Positions 43,291 to 53,459 of a stretch of 64,000 nt of DNA are shown here, one piece after another. A program made the position numbers and the translations under genes. Source of the stretch: Spinacia oleracea (taxonomy: Eukaryota; Streptophyta; Magnoliopsida; Caryophyllales; Amaranthaceae); contig NC_079489.1 in the NCBI RefSeq assembly GCF_020520425.1, positions 18,004,001 to 18,068,000 of the forward strand, given 5' to 3'. Each line of letters starts with the position of its first letter. Positions within the stretch are counted from its first letter, which is position 1. The notes beneath the pieces were generated by a model. It made no database searches, was not told the origin of the DNA, and worked only from the letters and a program-made list of their open reading frames with translations.

Positions 43291-45420
43291 ACAAGCAGAG
43301 AGAAGCACGAGAAAATGAGACTGGAACTGGGAATGATCAAGCTAAGATAAGGAAGCAGGAAGATCCTCTAAAGGTATAAACTTTAATATTAAATGCTTGG
43401 CCTTGATATATATTCATAATTTTACGTGCGAAAGCATAGCTGAAGTTTACCATCGTTAGGGATCAACTTACATAATGAAAGTGCATAATACATGATTAAA
43501 TAAATGAATCAATAATGCGAGATGCAAAAATAAGCTGTTCCACAATTAGGTTTACCATTATAATTTTTCATGTATTCTCTCAAATTTTTTATCATTATTT
43601 ATCTTTTAGAATTTTATTTTTATCTTTATTTTTTCCTCGAATTTTTTTTTATCTTTCCGATTTTTTTTGTTTATCATCCACATACATAAACCTCACAAAT
43701 TCATTTCTTAATCCTCAAATTCTTCTTGTTCCCAACAACTAAGAAACTAATGGAAACAATCCAAATAGATCTCAACTACTCAAAAACCACACCCACAAAT
43801 ACACGTTTAACCTCACCTCCTTGTACCTCTCTCATAATCTATTCCCCACCACTCCATACTCCTTCACAAACAATGGTGAGAACAAGTATCAACAGAAATA
43901 TGACAAACAAAAGAAACTGAAACTCTACCTCACCAATCCCCATGGAAACCTCACCACTCAAAACCCCTGAAAAAAACCCAAACCCATTCACCTCCAAAAA
44001 CCCAACCGTTTGGAATCACCCTTGACCCAATACCGGCAAAGATTCAATTCTCACTGGCGACAATAGTGGCGCTTCGCAGGGGGAAGGAGTAGTCGGTCGA
44101 ACGCCGGGGGAAGTGGGAAGTGGGCGGTGGTCGGAAAAGGAGGCGTCGAATGTCCTCTCGTCCAAGAATGTTTATTTGGTTGAAGGTGTTGTAATAAATA
44201 AGATTGAATTAGACCGAATCGGTCAGTGATGAGGAGGATGTAAGTGAAAAGGAGGAAGAGTCTGTAAAAGTTAAGAAAGTGACAAAGGTAGAGAAACATG
44301 CGAAAGAGAAAAAGGGTGTTCATAAATCACCTACAGGAGGGAGAAGGAATATGTGGATTGCTACCAAAGGAACAAAAGTAATTAGTCCTTCTACAAATGT
44401 TGATATTTCCTGTGATGATGAGGATCAAGAGGGGGAACAAGGATAGGAGGCCATTAATATTGAAAATAAGGAGAAGGAACAAGCATCCCAACCCAAGGAT
44501 GTTGTTCCTAATCCTAGAGTAGTACATGTTCCTCCCCCTACAACTGTTCCTGTTGGTTTTACTGGTTTTGGTGGCTTTCATTCTTATGCTAGTTCCTCTA
44601 GTTACTTGGGATCACAGAAGGATCCCTCGATTGAGGAACTCAAGGAGCAGGTTGGTCAGGTTAAGGAAATGATGGCCATGATATTAGATGTACAGGAAGG
44701 CACGGATGCAAGGATTGTTCAGTTACAGGCACAGGTGGGTGTTTTAGTATCAGTAGTCTAAGGAGATGGGATCCGGTCTGCATCAACTCAACGCTCAAGT
44801 GACTACGAGCTCCTCCACAATTCTTCAGAAGCTTGAAAACTAAACCCTTCACCCATAAACCTGATCCGCTATTTTGGTTGTTAACTTGGTTTTGTTATTT
44901 GTTTTGAACAATTTTTTTTCTATTTTATTTTTTATGTAACCCTCAATTTGGGTGACATCATCGTTATTTTTATTTTTAGAACCTGTGGAACCTAAAACTT
45001 GCATCTCTAAAAATTGGTTGATTTCTTTTATTATATATTATGCTTACAATTAATTAAGCATGTTGAGACTTGACTTTGAGGCTAACTTAGTTTGCCAAAC
45101 GTTGATCGTGGGGTGCTATGAATATTATATTATTGCCATGTATTTTTTCTTTTTGTTAATGCCAACAGGGGGAAGAGAATGCAAACTTTTCTTAAATGAT
45201 CTTACCTGTCTCCATGTCCCTCATTAACTCACTTCTTGCTGTAAGTTTTCAATTTTCTTTTTCACCGTCATTTTTACAAACTTCGTTGTTTTTAAAAATT
45301 CATCTTTTTTCGTAACTTTTTAATTTTGTTTTGTTTTGAAAACTTGTTTAGGATTGCGAATAAGTTTGATCTTTTTGGTAAAAGTTTGTTTATGTTGTCA
45401 TCACCAAAAAGGGGGAATAT
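43291..45420 (+). other. 3' region of the copia interior
   Basis: About 2.1 kb without a long frame. A degenerate coding-like stretch (44190-44760) reads as Lys/Glu- and Pro/Val-rich segments with a coiled-coil-like end (SIEELKEQVGQVKEMMAMI). It is similar in style to the extra 3' region of SIRE/Maximus-type copia elements. The purine tract lies at 45405-45417. Confidence 0.5.
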
Positions 45421-46972
45421 TGTTGATTCTGAGTTTTGATGATGACAACGCAAACTTCCTAATCGTTGTTTAAGTGTTTTTGTAATGCAAAGTTAGGGAG
45501 TGCCTGAGTAGGACAAACTAAGCATGTGGAACAAACACCAAGCAATGCAGGGAATCCTAAAGAATCGATCAAGTTTGCAAATATAAAGATGGTTGATCCT
45601 AAGAATGGCTGTTCCCAAAGAAGGTTGTTCCCAAGGAAGGCTGTTCCCAAAGAAGGTTGTTCCCAAAGAAGGTTGTTCCCAAGGAAGGCTGTTCCCAAAG
45701 ATGGTTGTTCCCAAAGACGACTGTTCCCAAGACGGCTGTTCCCAAGACGGCTGTTCCCAAGACGGTTGTTTCCAAGACGGTTGTTCCCAAGACGGCTGTT
45801 CCAAAGATAGCTGTTCCCAAAGACGGTTGTTCCCAAAGACGGCTGTTCCTAAAGAAGGCTGATCCTAAGCAAGTTATTAAGGTGTTCCTCATATATTATA
45901 AGGATCATCAATGTTTCGGAGAAGGAACAATGCATGAAGCGTTCAAGCGAAGCTTCAAAAGGTGCCAACATAGAAGCTACAACATATGAGTTTATGTTTA
46001 GATTTTATGTAAGTATTTTAATAACGTTTATGCATAATATGGAACAAAAGGAACACGTGTGTTTTAATACGTTTGAGAAAATAGTTTTTGTAAATAGAAT
46101 AAAGTTTTATAAAGCAAAAATCTTTTAGAAAATAAATAAAACGCTTTTAATAAAATCAACATTGGATTCTGATTCAGAACTCCTTGTTTTCCAAGAAAAG
46201 ATTTTACTTGTTCCTAAAACTGCTCCCACTATTCTCTCTAAAATTGAACGTGTTAAAAGTGGTTTGAAGAAGTCTCCCTGTTTCTCTCAATCAACGTGCA
46301 CGTTACTGCTCCCAGTAACTGTTAGTGGCAGTTGAGGGGAACATGGGAAACTGACCAAGAAAGTTCTTCTATAAAAGGAAAAGGTTTTCATTTCTCAAAT
46401 TACAACTGACAACGTGCAATATTTCTAAAGAACTTAAGAGTTTTTATAAAAGTCAGTTTGCAAAAGAGCGTGTTCCTAAAGTTCCTTTATTGTACATAAG
46501 CTTTATTAAATACTAGAGTTTTCATAATTCGAGTTGTAATTGTGGGGTTAAGGATCAAGTGATCCTTGAGTTTTGAGTGTGAGGGTCGAGTGATCCTTGA
46601 GTTGTGGGGTTAAGGATCAAGTGATCCTTGAGTTTTGAGTGTAAGGGTTGAGTGATCCTTAAAGTGACTTAGAGTCAAGTCAGCGAGAGAGTGTGAAAGG
46701 AGCAAGCACAGTAACCAACGGGGATTGCTGTGAGGAACTCGTGTTCAAGTGGAACTCGAGTTATTGAGTGTGTTGTATTCGAGCGATTACAATATATAAA
46801 AGAGTTTGAGGTTTTCGCTTCTTGATAAGGATCAAGAAGTTTCCTCAGTTTTCACATTCTTCGTATTAATTTGTTAGCTGTTCCTATAATTTCTAAATTC
46901 CGCAAAGGAACACCCTAAGTTCAACGAAACAATTCACCCCCCCCTCTTGTCAGTGTTCCTACTGGAATATCA
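45421..46972 (+). repeat. 3' LTR of the copia element
   Basis: 1552 bp, ending GGAATATCA before the duplication CAATT. Nearly identical to the 5' LTR, with the same tandem arrays, one of them slightly shorter. Confidence 0.95.
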
Positions 46973-47239
46973 CAATTGTTGTTGAAGCAGCAGCTTTTCC
47001 AGCATTAGCTTTTGGGATTTTGATTGAGCCTCTTCTCTTTCCTTAAGCAAGGTGTCTGTAGGACGATCAAAGCTCTACCAAACTAGAATGTCGTTGTTGT
47101 TTCATTTACTTTTAAATTAGTTCCATTTACTTTTAAATTAGTTCCATTTACTTTTTTTAATTATTTATCTACTTTTAAAAGTGTGATGCAACTTGAGATT
47201 TTGTTTATGTGAATTACTTTAAATCAGTTCCATTTACTT

Positions 47240-48450
47240 TCAAATTAGTTCCATTTACTTTCCTTAGTTCATTATCTACGTTTTTTGAATTGTGTTGATA
47301 TAGGCTGCTACAAGTTGGGGATTGGTGTGGCTCGGATGAGCACCTACTTCTTTGTATAGATTAGTAGTATGAACTGACGGAGGAGGACCCGACTACTAGA
47401 TCACCTGCAAAGGAGGCCTACCAGAAGCAGCTGGGGGAGGTATTCAATATGAACAGGACAAGTATTCTTGCATTCAAGAACAAGCCACCTAATCCTGTTG
47501 AGTTCATGCCCCAGGAGTATACTTCTGTCCACCAACCTAAGTCCGTTAAGCCTCACAGACACATCCCTCAGGTAATTTTTATGCCTATTTGTATATAAAA
47601 TCTACAAAATCGTTTATGTTTATTGTTGTTCGTTTAATTGGGTTGTTTGGTTAAAGTAGGATAAGAAACCCTAAGCAGGAATTGTTCTGTTCTTTGTATA
47701 TTGAGTGTATAGTTGCAGACTTCAGAGCGTACATTGGATGCCCCCAATCTGTTAGACAACTACTACTTGAATTCGTTGGATTAGGATAGCAATAATGTTC
47801 TTGCAATAGCTCTTGGAACCGCAATGTACCTTTGGGATGCATCTACTGGATCTACTTCAGAATTGGTAGCCGTTGATGATGATAAAGGTCCTGTAACCAC
47901 TGTAAACTGGGCTCCTGACGGTCGTCACGTTGGTGTTGACTTGAACGATTCTGAAGTTCAGCTCTGGGATTCAACATCCAACCGGCAGGCAACACTTAAC
48001 ATCTAACTCTACAACTTTCAATGACCAATTAGTCTATTGTTTATTGGTTCAATTATGACATTCATTGTTTTGTTGTACCTGTAGTTGAGGACTTTGAAAG
48101 GAGGCCACAGAGCTCGTGTTGGGTCACTGACATGGAACAACCACATCCTCACCACTGATCAATGGACAGAAAGATTGTTAACATTGATGTGAGGATTAGA
48201 GACCATGTAGTGGAGACCTACAGAGGACACCAACAAGAGGTTTGTTGCCTAAAGTGGTCAGCTTTAGGGAAACAACTAGGTAGTGGAGGTAATGACAACA
48301 TTATTCACATTTACTTTAAAATTAGTTCCATTTACTTTTCAGAGTTCATTATCTACTTTTTTTTAATTATGTTTATATAGGCTGCTGCAAGTTGGGAATT
48401 GGTGTAGCTCAGATGAGCACCTAGTTCTTGGTATAGATCAATAGTATGAC
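47240..48450. repeat. Direct duplication (about 135 bp) flanking the captured CDC20 fragment
   Basis: The block ATTAGTTCCATTTACTTT ... TATAGGCTGCTRCAAGTTGG ... GATGAGCACCTA ... TAGTATGA occurs at about 47240-47374 and again at about 48309-48450, in the same orientation. The captured host fragment lies exactly between. The two copies are roughly 85-90% alike by eye. Confidence 0.85.
47375..48308 (+). pseudogene. CDC20: Captured fragment of CDC20 (anaphase-promoting complex activator), with introns
   Basis: Translated blocks match plant CDC20 in order. [20 protein letters not shown] and KPHRHIPQ come first (47375-47571). TSERTLDAP and [19 protein letters not shown] follow, then [15 protein letters not shown] and [13 protein letters not shown] (47719-47988). 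[19 protein letters not shown] and [18 protein letters not shown] end the match (48085-48308). Two introns are kept: 47572-47718 (GT...AG) and 47989-48084 (GC...AG), both at natural splice points. This was therefore captured from genomic DNA, not from an mRNA. The copy is broken: TAG in place of the Trp of LLDWGS, and a small deletion with frameshift after NNHILTT. Only the first WD40 blades are present. It lies within Element B, flanked by a 135-bp direct duplication. Confidence 0.92.
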
Positions 48451-48769
48451 CTTGGTATACTTCAGATCCGATGCAGTCTACGCAGAAGCTTGAGATTGGG
48501 CTTTCGTTATAAGGCTCGTTGCACGTCTTGTGGTCAGGTTATTGACAACATTATTAAATGATAGAAAAGGTAGGTTTTGGTCTGGCTGAAGCTGCTATTT
48601 TTGTTGTCTTAGTAGACCAAAGTTGACTCGTTGACTTTGGTGCAAGATTAACCTCTATATCTATTAGGTATTAGCTCTTGATCCCTAATGAATATTGACA
48701 TGCTAGGCTTTGGAGCGTGTATGGCGTGATGTCATTTGGAGTTGAGTATTTTGGTAGTAGATGTTCTTA

Positions 48770-48840
48770 AACCTATTAGCTCAAATGGTAGAGCACTATG
48801 CATACGCATAGGGGATGTAGGTTCGATTCCTACATAGGTT
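48770..48840 (+). tRNA. tRNA-like sequence 1 (Element B), 6-nt anticodon loop
   Basis: A 71-nt cloverleaf. The 7-bp acceptor AACCTAT/ATAGGTT is perfect and the D stem is GCTC/GAGC. The anticodon stem CTATG/CATAG has a 6-nt loop (CATACG), the variable region is GGGAT and the T arm is GTAGG-TTCGATT-CCTAC. The A box (TAGCTCAAATGG) and B box (GGTTCGATTCC) fit Pol III consensus. The short loop argues against a normal decoding tRNA, so identity is unassigned. Confidence 0.65.
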
Positions 48841-49525
48841 GTCTCAAAAAGTAAAGTAAAAAAATATAAAGTAAATAAAAGAAACTCAAAAGTAAATCAT
48901 AATAAATCAAAAGTAAACCAAAATATTCTGAAGTACATGTACAATTAGTATAAGTTAAACTAAAAAGAAAAGAATTATAAAGCCTTTTTCAAATGGAAAG
49001 CTTAAATTACAAAAGTAAAGAAAATAAACATATAAGTAAACAAAATTGTTCCAAAAGTAAATTGAAACTATTTTCCACTTTCATTTAATCAATTTGATTC
49101 AAAGGTAAAAGTAAGTTATCTCTTTGCTCTAAAATAGGTTTGACATGATTTTTCTTTTGTTCAATTCTGAAGTAAATAAAGAACTCGTAAAAGTAAATAG
49201 AATTGATTAAAAAGTAAAGAATCACTAAATAGGAGAATTAATATTCATAAAACGAATGCAAAGAATTTCCTATGTAATGTTGCATCCGATAAGAACTGAA
49301 ACTATACTAGAAAACAAGATTGTTACAGGATCAAGAGGAACATAAAAAAAAAAAATCAAAAGTAAATATTATTAACTCAAAAGTAAATTAAAAAACCTCA
49401 AAAGTAAATTAAAAAAAACTCAAAAGTATTTGTACAACGTAGAAACTCCGAGTATTGAAGTACATGGAGGCCAAAGTAAAGGTTTTCAAACTAAAACAAA
49501 ACAAACAATACAAAAAGTAAAGATT

Positions 49526-49596
49526 AACCTACGTGGGATTCGAACCCACATCTTTTGTGCATTTGCACAATGCTATGCCGGTTGAGCTAGTAGGCT
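49526..49596 (-). tRNA. tRNA-like sequence 2 (Element B), convergent to the first
   Basis: 71 nt on the minus strand. Acceptor AGCCTAC/GTAGGTT, D arm GCTC-N8-TAGC (one weak pair), anticodon stem TTGTG/CACAA with a 6-nt loop CAAATG, and T arm GTGGG-TTCGAAT-CCCAC. A perfect B box (GGTTCGAATCC) is present and a T5 run lies shortly downstream. It has the same unusual loop size as sequence 1. Confidence 0.65.
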
Positions 49597-51373
49597 AGTG
49601 TTTTTAAATAGAATCAACAAAAGTAAAGCAGAAGCCAAAAAAAGTAAATCAAAATAGTTCAAAAGTAAAGGCTATGTATTTTACATAATACCTCAACTAT
49701 TTGATCAACAATGTCAACCAACAAAATTCACCACTTTTGGACTTTGCTTCTTATTTACCATCGCGTGATTCTGGTTTTAATCAGATACAGTATCACTTTT
49801 AGAATTCAAATAAAACTGGCAGACTGAAAATCCCCAACCTGTCAGATTCATCAGTTGTAGTACCTAACCTAACAACACCAAAGGATAATAAGACTATAGC
49901 AACAGACCAGTAGCAAACAGATTAGAGGCTGATCTACTGAACATCAACCCTTATGCCTATCAACCTTTACCAGCAGCAGTAGAAACCAAAGGGATCCGTT
50001 TCAATCACCACTTTCTCATACCCCAGTCTAGAAGCAATTAATATACCCCGCCTTGCAGTAGCCATCTCAGCAACACCCGCCTCCCATCCAGTCTTTCACG
50101 GCACCACTCCAGCAGCTACAACTCTTTCCACTGCAGTCCCTTTTTTACAGATCCAAGTTAGACCATATCCCATCTCAACAACGTTGCAACTATGTTTATG
50201 TTTTATTACCCCGATCCATTGGGGGGTTCCAATGAGAAAATGAAGTGCATTTGTTACTATCACCTCTTGGAAAGACTTTATCAGCATATTCAACATACTC
50301 ATGTACCAAAGAGCAAAGTTTGCTGCCATTATTTCTATGTTGGGATTTTCGTTCTTTTATCACATCAATTAGAGATCCTACAACTCCAAATAAATTAAGC
50401 TAAGGAGATAAACTCTAACCTCAACCATAATAAGCTTGAGAAAACACCAGTCAAAAGCTATAGAGCTCTCATTTCATAGCAGGAAAAGGAGATTGATTCT
50501 CAAAATGTTACTCATTTTCCATAGGTGCCACACGGAAACGGGATACCATAAAATCATTTCAAGGAGAAAATCATAGCTAAAATTGATAACAAACCAATCA
50601 TACCAATAAAAACACACAAAGGAGGAAGGAATACAAATTTGGGCAACTCAAAGTTTTGGAAAATCTGGTTGCATCAGATGGAAGAAGACAAGATAGATAC
50701 AATACAAAATTTGTCCTTCATTTGTTTTAAAAGTAGATAAAGAATTCAGAAAAGTGAACAATACCTATTAAAAATTAAAGAATCATAAGACAGGAGAATG
50801 TACAAATAACACGCCACACTTCATTCTCCTCATCACAACCTTGTAAAACTAAAGCAACAACATCAACTACTTAAAATTCAACTCAATTCGAGTAAAACAC
50901 CTAGCTAATTCCAGAAAGGTAAAAACATCAAAAGTAAAACCCTAAATCGAAGATTGAATCGAATGAACTCCATTCAAGGAAACTAATAATTCAACGGAAT
51001 CAATTGAATTCCAATACATAAACCTAATTCCACGAAATCAAAAGAAAACCACATATTCGAGCAAAATCAATTTGAAAGATTGAATCAAATGCATAAATTT
51101 CAATCAAAAATTGAATTGAAGAAAAAAATACAAAAGTAACCGAGTGAATTTAACTTACCAGACCACAGATTTGTGATGACAATGAATAAATTGAATCTTC
51201 TAAGGTTGGCACGAGAGATGTAGAAGAACGAGAGGAGGGAGAAAATGGCGAGAGTCCGCATGAGGAGAGAGAAAGTTGAAAGGAGAGAGAGAAAGAATTA
51301 CGAAAAAGAATGTTTGTGAGAGGAGGTCATTCGCGTGAGTTAAATTACTAATCTAACCTTAATATTTTCGTTT

Positions 51374-51375
<2 letters not shown>

Positions 51376-51435
<60 letters not shown>
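51376..51435. repeat. (TA)n tract 3 between Elements B and C
   Basis: About 60 bp of alternating TA, at the truncated right side of Element B and the left end of Element C. Confidence 0.97.
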
Positions 51436-51437
<2 letters not shown>

Positions 51438-53024
51438 CTAGGTTCTTGGTGAGAACCTGAACCTCCCTTATAATGAGAACCTTTAATAGCCATTGGATTA
51501 AAACAAAACGTACGGCTGAGATCAAATCTCAAAAAAATCTTAATCCTGATGAAACAAAACACGCGGGTTTCTCTCCCCTGCTTCTAAAATTCATCACACT
51601 TTCTCTCTCCTCCTTCCAAAATCCTAATCTTCGCGACTTTCTACCCCAATTTCTTCACAGTTACAAAATTTTCGATAATCATAGAAGTAATAGATCCCTG
51701 GAGAATCGATAATTTGATTGGATTCTTGATCAATTTGTTTCGAATTTTCATACACAAAGGTAAGATTTTCGATTTTAAGGTTTTTAATTTCTTCAGCTTT
51801 CATTGCAAATTTATTTTTAGCTTCAATATGATACTCGAATTAGGTTTTCATCACTTTCTTTCTCTAATTCCTAAAGTTCGTTGTTCAATTTCAGCTTAAA
51901 CTTGCAAGTTCGTCTCAAAATGGCTGCCAATTCGACCATAATTTCGTGAATTCACACTAAAGTTTCTCAAAGATAAAGGTAAAGGTGCTAATTTTGTTCA
52001 ATTAGAATTTTCTTTTATCGAAGTTTAATTAGATTTCTAGTTCTTAAATGTCTGTGAATTTTTTCCTTCGTTGAATACAATATATGTTTCTCACACGATA
52101 ATCTGATTGAACTTCTGATCGATTTTGAGCTTGATAGAAGTGAATTAATTAGCTAGATCAAAATGTGTTGAAGTAAACGAAAATTGTGCATAAGTAAACT
52201 TATTATTTCTAAAAGTAAACTGAAGTAAACAAATTGTTTGTATTATGCATTTTTCTGGGTGATTCATATTATTTAGCTTATTTTTAGCAGTTGTGACTGA
52301 TTTTTTAGCTTAGTTATTTTTATAGCACTAAAGATTACCTAGACTTATAGTTGATGATTATGATCGAGGTGTGACATAGATGATAAAGTAATTACAACCG
52401 CTCAAAAGTAAACTAAATCTCTATATAAGTAAACTAAACCTCTCTAAAAGTAAACTTAAATATCTAGAATATAGTCTCTGGTAGTATCATGTAAATTTGA
52501 TATACCAACTCAAAAGTAAATAATGTAAACTCCAAAGTAAATAAAAATGGCAGTGGCCCGATGTCTGCTTACTTGTTGGCTGCCGGTTTCTTTATTATGC
52601 AGAAACTGCAGGATGCTTTTGACATTAGTTAACTCAGGTTGATTGTATATGCTGGTTAGTTTTGGTGGTTATGTACTATTTCTATTGTGTTTGTTGTTTT
52701 GTAGTTATTTGTGCAGTGAGTTATGGTTGCATTACATAAGCTAGGCTAGCTCGCAAGGTTGTGCTGCTGCTTGCATTGACGGTGATGATCTGGTGCAGGC
52801 AGTTGTTGGTCAGGTTAACAGGATGGCGGTGCTATTTTGAGATTGGTGAGGTGTTTTTCTTGTGTTACAGTGTTACTGCTGTGCAATGGTAGCCTGACCA
52901 AAGTTGATTTGTTGTTTCTTGTTTTGTTTTCCAAAAGTAAACTAAATTAATCTAAAAGTTAATTAAATCTCTCTCAAAGTAAACTTAATAGTAATAATAA
53001 TGAAACGTCAATATTATTCATTTA

Positions 53025-53095
53025 AACCTATTAGCTCAAATGGTAGAGCACTATGCAGATGCATAGGGGATGTAGGTTCAATTCCTACATAGGTT
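53025..53095 (+). tRNA. tRNA-like sequence 3 (Element C), homolog of sequence 1
   Basis: 71 nt, acceptor AACCTAT/ATAGGTT, D stem GCTC/GAGC, anticodon stem CTATG/CATAG with a 6-nt loop CAGATG, T arm GTAGG-TTCAATT-CCTAC. A T5 run at 53097-53101 is placed as a Pol III terminator. Compared with sequence 1 only a few loop positions differ and all stems are kept. Confidence 0.65.
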
Positions 53096-53459
53096 ATTTT
53101 TAAAGTAAACTAAAAAGAAAAACTCAAAAGTAAATAAAAGAAACTCAAAAGTAAATCATAATAAATTAAAAGTAAACCATAATAAATCGATTCAATGTCT
53201 TATGAAACTGAGTAATCCTACACTTCTTTGAGTCTTGAAGGCAATAAATCGGTTCATATATCAGTGTGTTTTATAATATACTCGTATTGAATAAGAAACC
53301 CCCCTACGCATGTCTGCTATGGAGAGAAATTGTTTTCTGATTATAAGATCAATTACAATCTAATTTTCATGTTAAGAACTCGGCGTATCAGATAATATAA
53401 TACGGAGTACAACAATTAGTTGCCGTTAAAAAATAATAGCTGAGTATGATAAAATAATA

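Larger units (their letters stand above)
39460..46972 (+). mobile_element. Ty1/copia-type LTR element, internally deleted fossil, inserted in Element B
   Basis: LTRs of 1566 bp (39460-41025) and 1552 bp (45421-46972), TG...CA, with a perfect 5-bp duplication CAATT (39455-39459, 46973-46977). A tRNA-Met primer site (TGGTATCAGAGC, 41028-41039) follows the 5' LTR, and a purine tract (AAAAAGGGGG) precedes the 3' LTR. The interior has gag, a Glu-rich repeat region and a reduced pol remnant, and lacks an integrase. Apart from one short length difference in a tandem array, the LTRs differ at only about four sites (near 0.3%), so insertion is very recent, perhaps 0.1-0.2 million years. Confidence 0.92.
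38268..51375. mobile_element. Element B: (TA)n-inserted transposon with captured CDC20 and tRNA-like pair
   Basis: The left end begins GGACCAGGTTCTGGTGAGAA and includes ATGAGAACC twice, matching the inverted right end of Element C. Its own right terminal repeat (about the last 100 bp) is absent at the (TA)n junction at 51375. Without the 7.5-kb copia insertion it is about 5.6 kb. The interior is rich in AAAGTAAA repeats and carries a CDC20 fragment and two convergent tRNA-shaped sequences. It shares long homology with Element C at 39136-39295 and 50690-51370. No transposase is visible, so it is non-autonomous. Confidence 0.75.

Noticed and set aside
44190-44760. An envelope-like gene in the copia 3' region.
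   Set aside because: No signal peptide, membrane segments or fusion-type features. The stretch is short and degenerate and only resembles the extra region of some copia lineages.
48770-48840. Assigning an amino acid to the tRNA-like sequences (for example ACG or GCA anticodons).
   Set aside because: The anticodon loop is 6 nt in all four copies, so no triplet can be placed by the usual rule.
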